Shown here: piece after piece, positions 37,128-51,000 of the stretch | How positions within the stretch are numbered: the stretch's first letter is position 1 | Layout of the letters: every line of letters starts with the position of its first letter | Made by a program: the position numbers and the translations under genes | The notes under the pieces: model-generated | Seen by the model: the letters and a program-made list of their open reading frames with translations, nothing else | What the model was told of the DNA's origin: nothing | Databases searched by the model: none | Assembly (NCBI GenBank): GCA_026874595.1 | Contig: CM049318.1 | Span: 26,068,956 to 26,132,955, forward strand | Reading direction: 5' to 3' | DNA from: Sipunculus nudus | Lineage: Eukaryota; Annelida; Sipuncula; Golfingiida; Sipunculidae | Length of the DNA stretch: 64,000 nucleotides

Positions 37128-38008
37128 CAGTCAAACCTGTCTAATGCGACTACCCAAGGGACTGGGCACAAGTGGTCGCCTTAGGCAGGTGGTCGTATTT
37201 GACAGGTTCTGAACATTTAGGAAGTGCACAAATCTAGATGACATGTATGACAGAAATATACATATTAGACGATATTTATGACCATATTAGACCATCTTCA
37301 TGACTATAAATAAAAACATATTTGCAGGAACGATCTTGGTGTTACATGTATTTTGTAATTGCACACAAATGAACATGTACTTTTATGTGTAATTTGATGT
37401 TTTGATAAATAAAATGAATTGCCCACAGTTGGTTAGAAGGTTTTATTTTCATGTTTTATTTATAACACATTTACATATTGTACCCTTGTGCATCATATTA
37501 AATCAAGTTTAAAATATGATAACATTTGCATGAAACACTGAATCTGAAAGAGATCACAGGGGCACAGAGCAAAGATTAACTTTGGGGCATCTCCATTCAT
37601 GTAGATAAATACATCGTGTGAGTCAGTCACATTGCCCGCTTGGGGCTCCAGGCCCAGGGTTGGCCCATGGCACAATAACACTTCAGTCTGAGCTCTGTAA
37701 ACACGCACACCAGTAAACAAACAGAGAGCGGTGTAATTGACCGCAAGTTCAAGCATGGTCAATCAACCGACGGATCAGCGCTGGTCAGTGAATAGCACAA
37801 AGAGTGCCTGCATAAGGCAGGTCAGTTTATTAGTAATATGTCAGTTTGGTCAGGAAAAACTGCCTGTAATCCCTAATAGCCAGGTGGTCGTATTTCACAG
37901 GTTTTATCTATAGATAAAATAAAGGAATTTCCAAAGGGACTGATGTCTAGTGGTCATAATAGCTAGGTGCCCGTATTTCACAGGTGGTCGTTAAGACAGG
38001 TTGGACTG
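37128..38008. mobile_element. TA-flanked inverted-repeat transposon, non-autonomous
   Basis: Starts CAGTCAAACCTGTCT and ends AGACAGGTTGGACTG with TA on each side. Subterminal GTGGTCG motifs repeat near both ends. 881 bases; TA duplication and CAGT ends point to the Tc1/mariner/pogo group. No transposase is visible. Confidence 0.75.
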
Positions 38009-38263
38009 TATATATATATATATAAATCCAGGAATAAGTTTATCCATTATTTTATTCTCCAAATTTTGGAATCCATAGAAAATATGGTTACCATATTAAA
38101 TAAGTTGCTATGACAACCAAGTTATGTAGCCAAGTAAACAAAGTGCATGCATACCAGGTAGTAAAAATGCCAAGAGGGCCATGCAAGTACCTGATGAAAA
38201 AAATGCACACTCCTTATGTATAAACCAGGAAGTAAGCATTGTAAATACTTCATACATTATGTA

Positions 38264-38315
38264 TATAATATTATATATATTATATATATATATAAATATA
38301 TATATATATATTTTA
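38264..38315. repeat. AT-rich microsatellite
   Basis: Imperfect TATATA tract of about 50 bases. Confidence 0.85.
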
Positions 38316-39035
38316 ATATGTATTACCTTTTATAATAACTGTGATTACTGACATCATCAAAACATACATATATTGCTACCTTCATAGGCAGGGGTTATAT
38401 ATGTGTGTGTTTCTGTGCATGCCTATAAAGCTAAATCTTTGAAAGTTCAAAATGAATTAAAGTAAAATTTTAAGGCAAGATTGGTCATGAGCAAATATAA
38501 AGAAAAAATATAATTTTCAGACATTTTTAAATTAATGTGTCAATCTGAATCCGAAGTCCAAACACTGATTATTCTTATGTGTTTTACAAACTCTTCATTG
38601 ACTGAAATATGGTCTTGTCAAATGCTGCTTGAAATATGGTTGTAGGTAAACATTGAGTCCATATCGTATGAACCCTATTGTTTACTGCATTTATTAAGGG
38701 GACATAATCTACAACATAGATATTTCATCATGGACATTGCTGTGTCAATTAATTATGTGCTGTTAGTGAAGGAAGATAGTTAGTTAGTATAATGATTAAG
38801 AGTAAACCAAACAATATGTGCTTTATATAGCACTACAACCTGAATTATAAGGATGGTGAAAAAAAAAATCTCCCCTCAAGGTGTTTGGCTAGAACTCAGT
38901 CTAGACTTATTTATTATCACACAAGGTTTCAAGGAGGGATCTGAATTACTACCCTCCCAGGCCAAGACCAGTTTGAGTCAGCTACCATCAAAGGTAAACT
39001 TCATGCAACTTAAGGATGAGTTGAGATCAGATATA

Positions 39036-40138
39036 CAGTCAAGCCCACTTTGTGTCATATCGGTTAATAGGAAATCCCGTTTATTGTCACATAAATCTGA
39101 AATCCAAAACCATTTCCTATATAAACAATGGAAAAATCTGACCGTTTAATGTCATGGAATATTGTCATAATTCCGTTTATTGTCATGCTTGGAACCCTTG
39201 GCAATGATACCAGATCGCAGTTAATATCACATCAGACGCCGACACGGCGATCAACAAGGCCAAGAGCCTGTAATCGGTCAGGCGTATCAAACAATCTCAT
39301 CTCCCACCTGTGTGCGGCAGGCAAATGAAGTGATGCATATAGGTCAGTCCTCGTCACTTAGCTAATTAACATCTTAAGATACCACAGTAATTCAGATCAC
39401 TGCGTTTCTTCATACGTTAACAATGGCAATGTTTGCGATCACATGTCATACAAAATCAACTCCTGGCCTTTCCAAGGCTGTGGTTTACACCTTGGTGAAG
39501 CTTCGCCGAGATGATATGAAGCATGAGCTCTTAACATTGCTTACGTCTGGAAATCCCCTTTAAGGGTCCAGGAAAAGCTGGAGGTTTTGTGAGCACTGGA
39601 GGAGATACTCTGTCCAAAACCTCAATCCCGGCGAAACATCAGAAAGTTGACAATGGCATGATGATGCTCGCTCCCCCTACAGTATGTCCTATCATATATA
39701 GACTTTCTTGGAAATTTGAGTCATTAATAAGATATCCGGAAAATAAGGAGCAAAAGTCCGGGAAAAAATTATTTAGTAAAATAGTTTGCCTACGCAAACG
39801 TTATAACCGTGCTGCATATTTCCAGAGCTCATGATCCAGATGCTACGTCTCTTTCTGTTAGAAAGTCAGATTTTTGTCAATTAATGCGGCATGTGGCACA
39901 AGACTTACAGGAAATAAATTGTCAGGTGCGCATAAACGTAATTTGATATGCCATTGTGCAATAAGAATACTCATAAACGTTTCTGTTTCCTGTTTGTTGA
40001 TGATTTATTTAATATAATATGAGACATAACGGTTCTTCTATGACTCAAAAGGACATCGATGTGGAAGCCCGCATAATGTCACATCCCGGTTATTATCATA
40101 ATTTATGCATGCACCACAGACATGAGCGGGCTTGACTG
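39036..40138. mobile_element. TA-flanked inverted-repeat transposon with CAGTCAAGCCC ends
   Basis: Starts CAGTCAAGCCCACTTTGTG and ends ATGAGCGGGCTTGACTG, TA on each side, 1103 bases. Near the left end, TTTATTGTCA-type motifs repeat several times. CAGT ends and TA suggest a pogo/Tigger-like non-autonomous element. No DDE domain seen. Confidence 0.75.
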
Positions 40139-40259
40139 TATTTAAGAATTCTCCTATGATAAAGTGTTGCAGCCTTGAGCAAGCCTCAGTGAAGGCCCCA
40201 TTCTGACCTGAAGCCATGCATGAATGAGACGGAATCCCTGAGACCTTCAACATTTACAC

Positions 40260-41776
40260 ATACTGTGGACGTGGTTTTGTTGGCCAAGTTTTCATTTTCT
40301 CATTTTTAGTGGGTGCTGTATTTGTAAAGTAAGAACGCGTTATTTTATACAAAATAGACAACTTTAGATACCCCCCTCCCTCCCTTGAGAACTCTGTTTG
40401 TTGTTCACACATAGCACTCTGCTTCTACTTAATAATCACAGTTGTTTTTGTTCAACGATTCTTTGACTCACTCTGATGTCAAACAACATGGCCTGGTGCA
40501 GTACCATATTGCATCATCAATGGTCATTAGTCCTGGTAAATAAAGTATTGTTTACACCTTGCAGTAATGGTGCTCAGTCTTCTGTATAGCATATATATGG
40601 TCAACCAGATCTTTTATATAATCATTTAAATATTGTAATAATTTGATTCAAAGTGAATTACCTAAACCAATAGATTTATGCAAAAATTTGAACTGAGCTA
40701 ATGCTGTAAAATGAAAAAAGCGAAAAAATTCAGCCCATATATATTTTGCCAATGTCTTGTGAACCTTTCTCACAGCTTTTAATTGTTTCACTTGCTCAAG
40801 CCTTTGCCTGTTCTTAACAAGATCAATTTAGTCTGGAGAATGGATAGGTTGAAAAAGCAAAAGACAACTGTTGTGTATTTTATTATCCAAATTACTAAGT
40901 AAGACTGTGTGATTTGTGTTAAAAAATAACTGTTAATTAAGCTGTCATGAATCATTGCAGACTGCTATCATCCAAACATCAACATAAGTCTGCAAAAACC
41001 TCTCTCAGTGGCCCATTTGGGAAAAATGAAACTGTAAATGAAATTCATTGATCAAGAAGCTAAAATATTTTCATTAAAAGAACCTTACCATGAAAGCGAT
41101 CAATTAGTGATGTGACATTATGGATTTTAGTCACATTCATGGTTAATTGTCAGTTCACGAAATTTGCTGTTCAAGAAAAAAGCACATGATTCCTATTTAT
41201 AAGCTCACTTTAATAGCTAGAAATTTTAGTGTTTTCATTCTTATGGGTGATAAAATATCCCCTATGAAAAAGAACTTGCGTCATGCTGAGGTAATGATGA
41301 AATCCTGTATGCTATAATCCACAACCATACCATGTACAGCAATGATTCACCACAAAACTAAAAATGGGACAAGTAACCCTTGTGATTTAAATAATTTATA
41401 TATATGTATATATATATAAAATACCCTATTGATATCACTGGAGTATTTGTATCAGATTTTATTTGGAGCCGGTCTCACATGACTTACAAGCACATGTGAT
41501 GTCAGTGTATTCTTAGCTTCCTTGTTGTGAATCAGATCAATTTGACAACAGGAACTGAGATAGGAAAACCCCTTATGTATGAATAAGTACTTTCCAGGAT
41601 GATTGAATGAACTCACACTCACTAACCCTGACATTTAGGCTTAATAACTGCTTAATCATTCACACTGGTTGGGGAGCTTAAATATTACCATATATGTGCC
41701 GTTTATTTGTAGAATGAGTATAAGAACGACTGCCATCCGTTGACGTGACAACTCTACGCAGGCGAACCCCGTGCTC
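40260..41776. other. Upstream region of the pseudokinase gene; no motif assigned
   Basis: AT-rich. I find no CpG island or convincing TATA box; a TATATATAAAATA stretch at about 41410 could be chance. Confidence 0.35.
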
Positions 41777-41842
41777 ATGGCATCATGTCTGACTGGTTCC
41801 GATCGATTAAGAATGGTCATACAGATCGTGTACGACAGTTGA
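41777..41842 (+). promoter_or_regulatory. Small upstream ORF overlapping the pseudokinase start
   Basis: An ATG eight bases before the main start opens a 21-codon reading frame that ends at TGA 41840-41842, inside the main coding sequence in another frame. Its +4 base is G but -3 is C. If the transcript includes it, leaky scanning would be needed to reach the main start. Transcription start unknown. Confidence 0.35.
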
Positions 41843-42050
41843 TACAGAGTGGTCAGAATGTGAACGAGCTTGACCCCAAGGACAAGGGACCAGCGTTGTA
41901 CTGGGCAGCTTGTAGCAGCAACACTAACCTCTGTGCTCTGTTGCTCCAGCAACGCGCTGATGTTAACCTCCCGGTCCGCTGGGGATCGACTGCGCTCCAT
42001 GCTGCAGCAGACCGGGGAGTCTGTGACTGTGTCTGCCTCCTTCTAGCCCA
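41785..42050 (+). CDS. Exon 1 of ankyrin pseudokinase: start codon and first ankyrin repeats
   Basis: The protein begins MSDWFRSIKNGHTDRVRQL and runs through about two and a half ankyrin repeats; the signature STALHAAADRG is visible near residues 71-81. The start at 41785 is chosen because it is in frame with the repeats and has A at -3. Another ATG at 41777 is out of frame. The exon ends CCCA|GTAAGT, a strong donor, in phase 2; joining to exon 2 makes a His codon and restores the repeat sequence LLLAHGA. A non-coding 5' exon further upstream cannot be excluded. Confidence 0.9.
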
Positions 42051-45000
42051 GTAAGTTACCTTGATTTTATACTCAATATATATCCATCATCTATTTAACC
42101 AGTCAAAAGGGGCCTCTGTAGAGTGCATCTTTGATCAAGCAAAATGTTGGCTTTACAGTTTCTGTTATAATTAAGCACATAATCCATGTTATAATTGACA
42201 GCGATGGCACTCAGTCATTCTCACACAACTGATCTGTGACCTGTGAGTCCTCAGCCATGGCTTTTTTTGTCCATATTTGTCACCTAGGAATGATGAAAAT
42301 GTGTTCTTAAGGGATCATTTTCAATGTTTACCCATAAATCCAGAGGAATTCTACATTATATTGCAAAGGATGTATTGTAGCACAATCTAACCTGGTGAGC
42401 TTAGCCCATTTCAACTCAGTCCATGGAAAACCTCTCCAGCTGACCTGTCCCAACACAAGATTAGTTTTATGGTAGATAATGATAAAAAACCTAAAACTTT
42501 AGGGCAGTACCACACTGAAAATGCTATGTCTAAGAGGTAAAGATTTTTTCAAGTAATTAAAACTCTTTGGTCTAGTCAATTTGCTGTAGCTGTACCGGTA
42601 GCTTTAGAGGTTTTGGAGCGTTTGGATCAAAGAGTGAAAGGTCAAACTAGTTGGTACTTAAAATGCAAAATTAATGGTATCATTTAATTTAGGACCTTGA
42701 AGATATAATCCAGTGATTTAACTACAGTTTAATTATGATTCCTTGATTACTCCTTATAGATACAGGTGAATGTTAAACCTGAAATCAAGAAAGCATACAA
42801 ATTAACATATCATTTTAATTGCGTGGTTTATTTTATCTTCATTCAGTAGACAGTGCCTCCAACAGAATATGGAACTATCCTTAAACTAGAAGTCTGCATT
42901 CTATAGAATGCAAGCCTCTGCCATGTGGGGGTCCCTATGGTAGGATGCTCCCAAAACTGTTTGCATTCACTTATTCAGCCCATATTCCCAGTTCTATTTA
43001 TGCATTAGTGACTGAACATTTGTGAATATTACTTGATGACATTCTTGAATTCTAATCAACTGCTGGATCCACACCATGATTTAATCTATTCTTCATTGGC
43101 CCATTCCCGAAGTGCCTTTTTCATGAGATTCAGTTCCTGATTGTGTGAGTTACAATGGGAACACATACACACAGGAATGGGAATTAATGCCCAAGGCAAA
43201 TAACAAATGCAGAGCACAACACACACGTTAGCTGTAAAATACATCAATATTGTCAGTTTGGTTGAATGTGTAATATTTTATATGCATAACCTTCCGTGTT
43301 CATCCTAGGCCTGCATACTATAACCATCAGCTGAGAGTACGTACGTACTACGTCAAAAGAACTAAAATACAGATAGTTCTGATAATCAGTCCCCTCACGG
43401 GATTCCCCTTGCTGCCTGACTCACATGTCAGGGCCCTATTTAAAGGTCCTTAATCTAAACTGATAACAAGATAAGAATACTTCTTGCTGGTCGCTCTCAG
43501 ACGTGTTTAGATATCGCTGACACGTTGGCTGTTTAAATGAAGTGTATACAGATCCTCTCTGAGTAGCCATGACAACATGACACTCAGAACTTTGAAAATA
43601 AACTTACGGACCATCATCTTTAGTTAATCAAAACTCCATGTTCAGGGTGATAGGCTGTCACTACTCTCTGAGCTGTCAGATAAATTATGACTTTGTACCT
43701 GCTTGCCTTGCAGTGATGGCTCATCTGGTTACTATGCCAATGCATGGTTTTACATATCATAATTAAAAGTGTCATACTTTTTCTATCCTTTTGTTAACCA
43801 GGCCCAGTGACTACTGCACCTGTGGGCCCTGGATTTACAGGGGGAAATTGCTGGGTCATGTCGCTGGGAAACCCCCAAAAGGCGCACCTATTTCAAATAC
43901 CCAAATTTATTGCACCTGCCACGGTCTCTATCTCCATCGGTATTAATTACCAGTATCGTCTATCCTAATCTGATACATGAAGTGTCTATCTTAGTCAGTG
44001 TTTCCAGTAGAGCCATTGCTTTCAAACATTTCTGGGTTTGATTCCCATACAGAGTTATCTGACTTTTCTATGTTTTCATATTCTCTCTGTACAATGACCC
44101 TGCATGGGTATTAATCATACATCTCTATGCAGTACATATGCATATATATTTGTATGCATATGCAGCAAGTTTTGATTGTTCACTGTAGTGATTTAAAATG
44201 TAAATTCATGGTAACAGACAGGGAAAATCCACTCTTTGAGGACAGAAATTGGGTATTCCTCTGGCAGATGACTTCTGTTCTCCTGCAGGGCTGTACTTTA
44301 TCCCTACTTTTGCCACATACATACCCCATATGTATAGAATTAATGGAATCACAGGCATCTTTTTTTCTAGCTGCATGTGCATATCGTTTTAATGTACTAC
44401 ATATGCATACATGGAATGCTGGCTTAATCCAAAAGCCCTTAAAACTGTTAAGACATATAGTTAACCTATGAGGTTCTATAAAAACTCATCATTTTGTTCT
44501 GGAGGCAATGACAAAGAACAAATCAGACCCCTTCAACAATTTTAATTAATCCACCAAACCGTTGGTTTGTTGCTTGCCAGAGTCAGAGATTTCAGCAAGT
44601 ATGTTGGTCAGTTCCTTATGTCTGTTTTTGTCTGTTGGTTTTTCTGTCTGTTTGCAAAATTACTAAAAAGTTATTAACAGATTTTGATAATATTATCAGT
44701 TTAGCTCGGCAGTGATACAAGGAACAATTGAACATATTGTGGGGGTGATACAGATCACCATTTTGAGCCAGGATTTTTTTAAAAGAAAAAAGCTGTATTT
44801 CTGACAATGCAATATGGGGGTAATGAGCTGTCCTGCCGGAAGTCTGCGCTCACTGATTGCTTTTCTAGTTTTTTATGCTTACATAATGGTAAAATTCAGT
44901 GTGGCCCACCTTGTAAGCATATGAACACAATAAAAAAGTAATCATGTTGATTATTTTACAGCGGTGCAATTGTCAATGCTCAAAATGCTGTTGGAGACAC

Positions 45001-48000
45001 CCCGCTTCACCTTGCTGCCTACAGGGGGCACTTGGAAACCTGTCGAGCACTTTTAGAGAATGGGGCAAATGTACATCTGGTTAATCGTAAAGGCAAGACC
45101 CCATACAATGAGGCAGACAGCAAAGGACATTACAAGATACTGAAGCTGTTCAATGAAGGTAAAACTATATGCTACACAATGCCCATTTTTATCAGCCCAC
45201 ATGGTTCTTACAGCCAGCCCACAACATTCATAAGAAGCTCATTATACCCTCATAATCATCACAAGTTAACTCTCTTAAAAAAAGATTTCAAATAATCCCT
45301 AGGTACCCTGAATGACTCTTAAACTAGTCCACATGGCCTTCTGTGGGATTTCTCTCATGGATAAAATACATCAACATATAAATTTAGTTTTACATCACCA
45401 GAATAGTCAAAAGAACTGCCCAAATATGGAACATTAATACTTTATAAGCCAAATGCGGTAATACTGCCAGTCCTTGCTAAGCCTATATATAAAGATATGG
45501 AGAGTTGCTGGTTGCCAAGCTTTACCTAGCTGTACTTAAAGGGGCCCATTCACTTACCTTTAAAAAAAGAATTGACGTGATTTCTGGCTTTCTCTGTGTA
45601 TATATTAATGATCTAAAGGTAATTTTAGTTATTAAAAGTTCATATAAGGCCTCCATGAATGATGTTTGAACTTGTTTATCAACAACATGTTTGTAAACAC
45701 AGCAATGTTGACAAATGGGAAACACGAAAAATAAGGCAGTAAATTGCATATATATATGCGGAGGTAGAAAGGTCACTTGTTGGAAAACGCCATTCGCAAA
45801 GCTCTGGGTTATATGACTTGCTGCCAGATACCCTTGATGAATTTGTTTTGATTATTTAGCGGGCCCCCACATATTATAAACACTTTGATATAAACAAAAC
45901 AAGCAGCCTGTGTGCGTTGATATCCACTTTTTCTGGCCTATTTTTATAAAAGCTTCAATGGATTACCTTTAGTTAATAATGGTCAAATAGGTGATTGGGC
46001 ATCTTTAACTTCATCCTTCTCCTCATGATGCTGAGACCCTAACTACTGATAAATAACTTGCCAAAGAGCCATGGGAGCCATGGGAGCCTCTTTCCTACAA
46101 AATGAACAAGTGAAGTCTTGTCCCCTCAGCTGCAGGCAGCCTTCTTTGTCATAGTGGTGTTAATGTTTGTTTTTTTTTGTCTTCCCTCTACCATGTATCT
46201 TTCATGTTAAAAATTGAGATTTCAAATTTTCAATTGGATCAAAATTTTAAAATCTTTTTTTTAAGTTAGAAAGAAACAAGATACAGAAATAATAGAAAAT
46301 GACACATTTCAGATGGTATCATGTAGTTTCATAAGTGGTCTGGATGCTTTAAATTGTATATCCCATTTAAAACATTTAAAAATGTTAAAATTCCATATGA
46401 AAATGAATGTGAATTTCATAAATACATAAACCATTAGAAAAAGCTCTTGTCAGGTTTAAAATGATAGATACTTTATGAGGTCTAATGAATCATCTTGTGA
46501 TTGTTTAAAATTTAGGGGGTTTTGCCAGGGATGCTGCCATAAGACTTTTGTAATCTTTACATTGACCAATTCATCCAGCTGACATGATCTCTTAAGGTGG
46601 CTCAGGTGTCCTTGACCAGCCTATATTTTACCAGCCAACATGGACATTTATTCTCCTCAAATTATCTTATACAATCACACCATTTTTAGGGGGTTAATTA
46701 TTAAACTGACAAAATTAATATTTATTCAAAATGAGAGCACGCATGTCCTCCTTTGTTATGTCTTCACCTGAACATTTGTAGGATTATTTTTATGAGTGAG
46801 TTCATTGGAGAACTTTGTATTTAAATTCATCCTGTATCTCAAATTTTTTTCAGGTTACAGTCGGCAGTGTAAAACAGAGAGACTGTCAATGCCAAAAACA
46901 GAATCTGAAAGTGGGCACAAATCATTTTCAATGTATGCGAGCTCAACACCAATGCCCAATACGAAGCCTGCAAAGAGTAATAAAACAGAAGGGGGATTAG
47001 GAAATGCTTTTGGGATTACAACAAGTAAAAGACATTCTTCAGAAGGACATGGTGCAATTAATGAGAAATTTGATCTGCAAAGAGGTTATAGTGCCATCGG
47101 TACAAATAGACGATTACGGGAAGGTGAGCCTTGGCCCAACACTGGTGTCACTCCAGTTGAAGATTGTGATCCGGTTAGTTTTCTGTTAGAAGGGTCTGGA
47201 GAGTTCAAACAGGTGCTTAATGAATTTAATAAGCTGCAGGAAAAATATGAACTTCTACAGGTGAATCTTGCAATTAAACAGGAGACGATTGATGAATTAA
47301 CAAAGGAAAAAAGAGTTCTACTTCAGCAAGTTCATCAGCTCAGAAATACTGTCTCTAACCTTGAAACACAAATTGTCTCTACTCGGGCTGCCTGGGAAAA
47401 GGATAACGGTGATTTGGAGATAAGAAATCAATTACTTATTTCAGAAATACTGAGAATGCGAAACAATTTAGATCTCATTTTATCAAATGCAGTTTCTGCT
47501 GAAGTTGGCCGAGAGCAGGGGAGAGACATCCAAGACACAGTTTCACTTTCAACTCGATTAAATCCAAATCCTGACTGTAGGTGGCGCAATGAGCTGACTG
47601 CTCGAGGGAGCGGCAGTTTGACCTCATCAGATGTTGATACTTATACTCAGGTCACCAGCACAACTGATTCAAATAATTCATCAAGTTTTAATAACTCAGG
47701 GTTTCAATTAAATCACTCAAATAGACCACCATTATGCAATACTCATAAACTTTATGAAAACCTGCAGAAAGCATATAGCAAACAACCAGTGATAAATTAT
47801 CAATCTCTGTGTGATATCTTGAGTACTTTTAAAGAAACACTTAGAAATTCCATTAAACAAAGGATGAAGAAAAGATTTATATTGGACAATCCACTTTTAG
47901 TACCTGGGGCAGGTTACATCGTTCTTGGAAGGATATCAGACCCAGCGACAGCAGCGAATGTTGAGGAAAACTTCCTGATACAAATACAAGACACAACTTA

Positions 48001-51000
48001 CAGGTTATTGGTAAGTGTGCCAAGACCTTTTTTAACTGTGCAGTGAAGACTGCTTCCAACAGCTAGCAAACTTCCTGGTTGGAGCTGTCTTGCTCAATGA
48101 TCGACCATTATTCAGGGATGATATTGTTAAAATTAATTTTACCCTTTACACAATGAACATTGTGCAAGATATAATTAACACGTAATCTAAATATTAGGTG
48201 TCTGAATCTGAACAAAATATAAAATTAAATTGATAAGTAACTTGTTAATTTTGGCAATATTTGTTTACAGAATTTAATAAAAATAATTCAGGGTTCTTTG
48301 TATACCATCAAATTTTGATATAGCATCTTGAGTGACCTGGCACTAAGCCATTACAGTGCTTGGATAGAGCAAATTTTGAAAATTTCCTTAAACAAAAACC
48401 CCTTTGATTTTATGTATAATGGTTTGTGGGGGCAGACCCAATGAAGGAAGGTTTATTTTAGCATATAAGAAGGATCTCATTTGACATTTAAACTGGATTT
48501 AAACTAGAGCATGAACATAAGGGACCTATTTAACATAACAGGTTTGGTAAATATACATGGACTGTTGTGATTTTGTGTTATAATATTATGGAATCTCCCA
48601 ACCTGTTTGCTTAATGTATGTACAAGAGTTGAAATAAACTGGCACCAGGCATGAGCAGTGAAGCGAAACTAAATCCAAGTGGTCTGTCAATCCAAGTTTG
48701 CAGACCACCTGGTAGTAAATCTCACGACTTCACATATATCAAGATTTTTCAAGTACCCAACCAGAGTTTCTTCATTCATGTTTCTTCCCTTTTTTTTTTG
48801 GCAGTTGTCACACTTTTGCAAGATTGGACCTCTAGTCAAGCAGTCTTATAAATTAACCTTAAGAAAGATTTAAAATGGTGTAAAGGGTGGTAAAGGAGGC
48901 AATGCAAAAAATCTTCATGAGAATCTAAATTTTAGTTCTTGAAAATAAAACCTTGAAAAGACATGGAAAATGTACCCCATACCTTGTGTGATTGAGTCAT
49001 AAGGGACCATTGTCAGTTGGCTGTACAATGAATCAAAGGTACCAATGTCACTCTTCAAGGACTACTTTCATGACTGGTCATTACGCTATAGGTCCTTTAT
49101 GTGTAAATATTATCAAATCACTTGTACATTATTCAAATACACTTGGCCTTCACAGAAAATCACATTTGTCCAAAACACCTTGCATAAACACATGCTAGGC
49201 TACAATGGGACTGGTGAGACATTTGAGCTTTTAGTTCAAACATTGACTAAACACTTCAGTTAAACTTAAGTTCTATAAAAAGTATATTACAAAGGTGAAG
49301 GTAAAATAAAGGTAAGATTCTCAGGCATTGTGCACGTTAATTTAACCCCATGCATGAAATGTTTTCAAATTTTGATTTTAAATAGAAAAATTACCAATTT
49401 TGAGCTCAAGTTGCACAGATATTTCTTTCAAGATGATAAAATAATACAATTTTGATAAGATTTCATTTGTTATGTAGTGCTTTTACCTGTATAGCGAAAC
49501 AGTCCTGTTATTATCCTTTTTTTCCCTCACCATATGACATTTTTATCATAACATACAAAGAAAGGGTTAAAAAAATTGCCCTAGTGCACTAATTTCTGAA
49601 AAAAAGTGCTTGAGAACCCAAACTTTTTTTTGCCTAATAATACCTTTTGAGGCAGTATACTGGATAGAAATCTTTATATAAATAAGTTAATAAATTCAGC
49701 ATTATTAAACCTAAAGGTTGATTCATTTGTGATGACACTCACACATTATGCAAGTCATTCACATCTAACAAGTTGTTGGCTCACAGTGTGTGAGCTTAGA
49801 CTAGAAATATGTCAAGCACTGGCTTAATTACACATTATAAGTATCAAGACAGGTATCTTAAGTATTTCTGTCATGTGATCCATCTAAAGACACAAGAAAC
49901 ACTGAGATGTAAAAAGTGTTATCACACAGTTTTCAATAGGTAACACCCATGTTAAGTGGAATGAAACTAATACTGCCCACTCAATAAGAGGTAATCATTC
50001 TGGGTTACTCATATCACACTTATTCTTCTGTCATGAGTTTTAGTTCATTTTTCCCATGAGGAAAATTGTAATTATTATTATGCACAAATCTATGACAGGA
50101 CATAGTATGATTACCCATGATCCATCTGTATTTTTTTCTGTTTTTGAGCCCATCAAATGACAGCTATTATGTCAGTTTCTCATCTGTGGTTTCATCCAGT
50201 GTCCTGAAACCCGATGTGTTTATTGATTATGATTGGTTTCTTCAGCTCCTTAAGACTGGAGGCACCACCTGTATTTTTTTCTGTTTTTTATGCAATTTTT
50301 CCTTTATTTTGAACTGCCAAATTATATTAATACTATCAGATTTGTAACTCTAATTTCATCTGTGTCCTGAAACCTTGTTTTGTTTATAAGGACCCTGCCT
50401 GAATAAGCGGATGCCTTATATTTAATAGTTTATGGATGATATCTCAAGTTTGTGTAAATAGGTGGGTTCAAACTGAACCCAGGACCCATTTTTTGAAAAA
50501 TCTCATAAACCTATCCATATAGACAAATTCAGCTGACTGTTGAGACCCATGGGTCCCTAGTTATTATCTTGAGATCTCGAAAATGGAACCTTCGCAAAAA
50601 CCCAGAAAAATTTCAACCCCCAAAAAATATGGAGCCAACCACAGTATACAAACAGACAGACAAGAGGGCAAGAATTCATGGATGAACATATAACTTCCCT
50701 CAATCTTTATCAGTCATTGCATAATACTAACCTCTTTTGAGGAACCTCAGAGGAAATCAATGTGTCACAGGATGTTTATAAGGTAACATGATGACTGATA
50801 AAAATTATTAGTGTAATTTTTGCGGTTAATTTATCACAGAAAAAAAAGGTAAATTGTACTTTACAACCCTTAGGATATCCTGTATTTACTTTGTCTGTCA
50901 TACTTAAATACTTCCTGTTCAACATAGAAAATACGCCTTCAATAAATATATGTTCGAAAAGTAAAACATTATCGCTCAGACTGTCACCATAAAAAAGCAT

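Noticed and set aside
37493-37762. 89-codon minus-strand frame inside the TA-flanked transposon
   Set aside because: No transposase motif; it appears to be a chance frame in a non-autonomous element.
44030-44055. tRNA-like B box (GGGTTTGATTCCC)
   Set aside because: No matching A box, acceptor stem or anticodon arm could be laid out around it.
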